In this document: piece by piece, positions 6,453 to 6,543 of the stretch | Position numbering within the stretch: the first letter of the stretch is position 1 | Layout: every line of letters begins with the position of its first letter | NCBI GenBank assembly: GCA_031287135.1 | Contig: JAITTK010000018.1 | Coordinates: forward strand, 1 to 6,543 | DNA length: 6,543 bases | Direction of reading: 5' to 3' | Source of the DNA: Candidatus Methanoplasma reticulitermitis | GTDB lineage: Archaea > Thermoplasmatota > Thermoplasmata > Methanomassiliicoccales > Methanomethylophilaceae | Program-made: the position numbers and the translations under genes | The notes under the pieces: generated by a model | The model's input: the letters and a program-made list of their open reading frames with translations, nothing else | Database searches by the model: none | Told to the model about the DNA's origin: nothing

Positions 6453-6543
6453 ATGAGAGGAAAACTTTCTGTCGTCGGATTCGGTCCCGGGAGCAGGGAA
6501 GATATGACATTCAGGGCAGCGAAGGTCATAGAGAATGCCGATA
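6453..6543 (+). CDS. cbiH: CbiH, cobalt-factor III C17-methyltransferase / ring contraction enzyme (N-terminus only)
   Basis: Thirty codons are visible before the window ends. They read as the start of a tetrapyrrole methylase: KLSVVGFGPGSREDMTFRAA (residues 4-23), with the G-G-P-G SAM-binding loop and the M-T-x-R-A form typical of CbiH/CobJ, then KVIENAD. CbiH methylates C17 and contracts the macrocycle. The start ATG 6453-6455 is 7 bp after the cbiF stop. The only purine-rich stretches upstream (GAAGAAGAG) make a weak ribosome site, so translation may depend on coupling to cbiF. The assignment to CbiH rather than another methylase of the pathway rests on the short N-terminus and on CbiL, CbiF and CbiE already being accounted for. 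Confidence 0.8.
   Translation, partial: MRGKLSVVGFGPGSREDMTFRAAKVIENAD

Noticed and set aside
5648..6529. 293-codon open frame on the minus strand antisense to cbiF
   Set aside because: It is antisense to the strongly conserved cbiF and spans its ends without own motifs or ribosome site; it is a codon-bias shadow.

Overview
The window looks like archaeal DNA, most plausibly from a methanogen of the Methanomassiliicoccales / Thermoplasmata type. This rests on the anaerobic (cobalt-early) corrin pathway genes, tight coding with ATGA overlaps, GGAGG-type ribosome sites, AT-rich TATA-like elements in the only intergenic gap, heavy use of ATA and AGA/AGG codons, and above all an in-frame TAG codon inside an otherwise intact gene. 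The taxonomic call is inference; there is no rRNA or marker gene here.

Layout. Bases 1-696 (+) hold the 3' part of a carbon-nitrogen hydrolase (nitrilase superfamily) gene with its Glu-Lys-Cys catalytic residues. It converges with, and overlaps by 7 bp, a minus-strand operon that is read 4907->690: cbiD (4907-3732), cbiG (3735-2692) and a fused cbiJ-cbiE-cbiT gene (2690-690). An 81-bp divergent promoter region (4908-4988) separates this operon from a plus-strand operon: cbiL (4989-5696), cbiF (5693-6445) and the first 30 codons of cbiH (6453 to the window end). Apart from the 81-bp spacer and a 7-bp gap, everything is coding. I see no tRNA, rRNA, CRISPR array, insertion sequence or cobalamin riboswitch.

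How the genes work together. The plus-strand genes encode the early ring methylations: CbiL at C20, CbiH at C17 with ring contraction, and CbiF at C11. The minus-strand genes encode the following steps: CbiG opens the lactone and releases the two-carbon fragment, CbiD methylates C1, CbiJ reduces the ring, CbiT methylates C15 with decarboxylation, and CbiE methylates C5. Together they cover cobalt-factor II/cobalt-precorrin-2 to cobalt-precorrin-8. Chelatase, CbiC, the amidases and lower-ligand genes are not in view.

The most interesting signal is codon 116 of cbiG, a TAG (3390-3388, minus strand). The reading frame continues unbroken on both sides, and the highly conserved CbiG core motif spans it. 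No intact gene in the window uses TAG as its stop (five TGA, one TAA). The simplest exciting reading is that TAG is decoded as pyrrolysine in a corrin-biosynthesis enzyme. The competing explanations are a recent nonsense mutation or a sequencing error.
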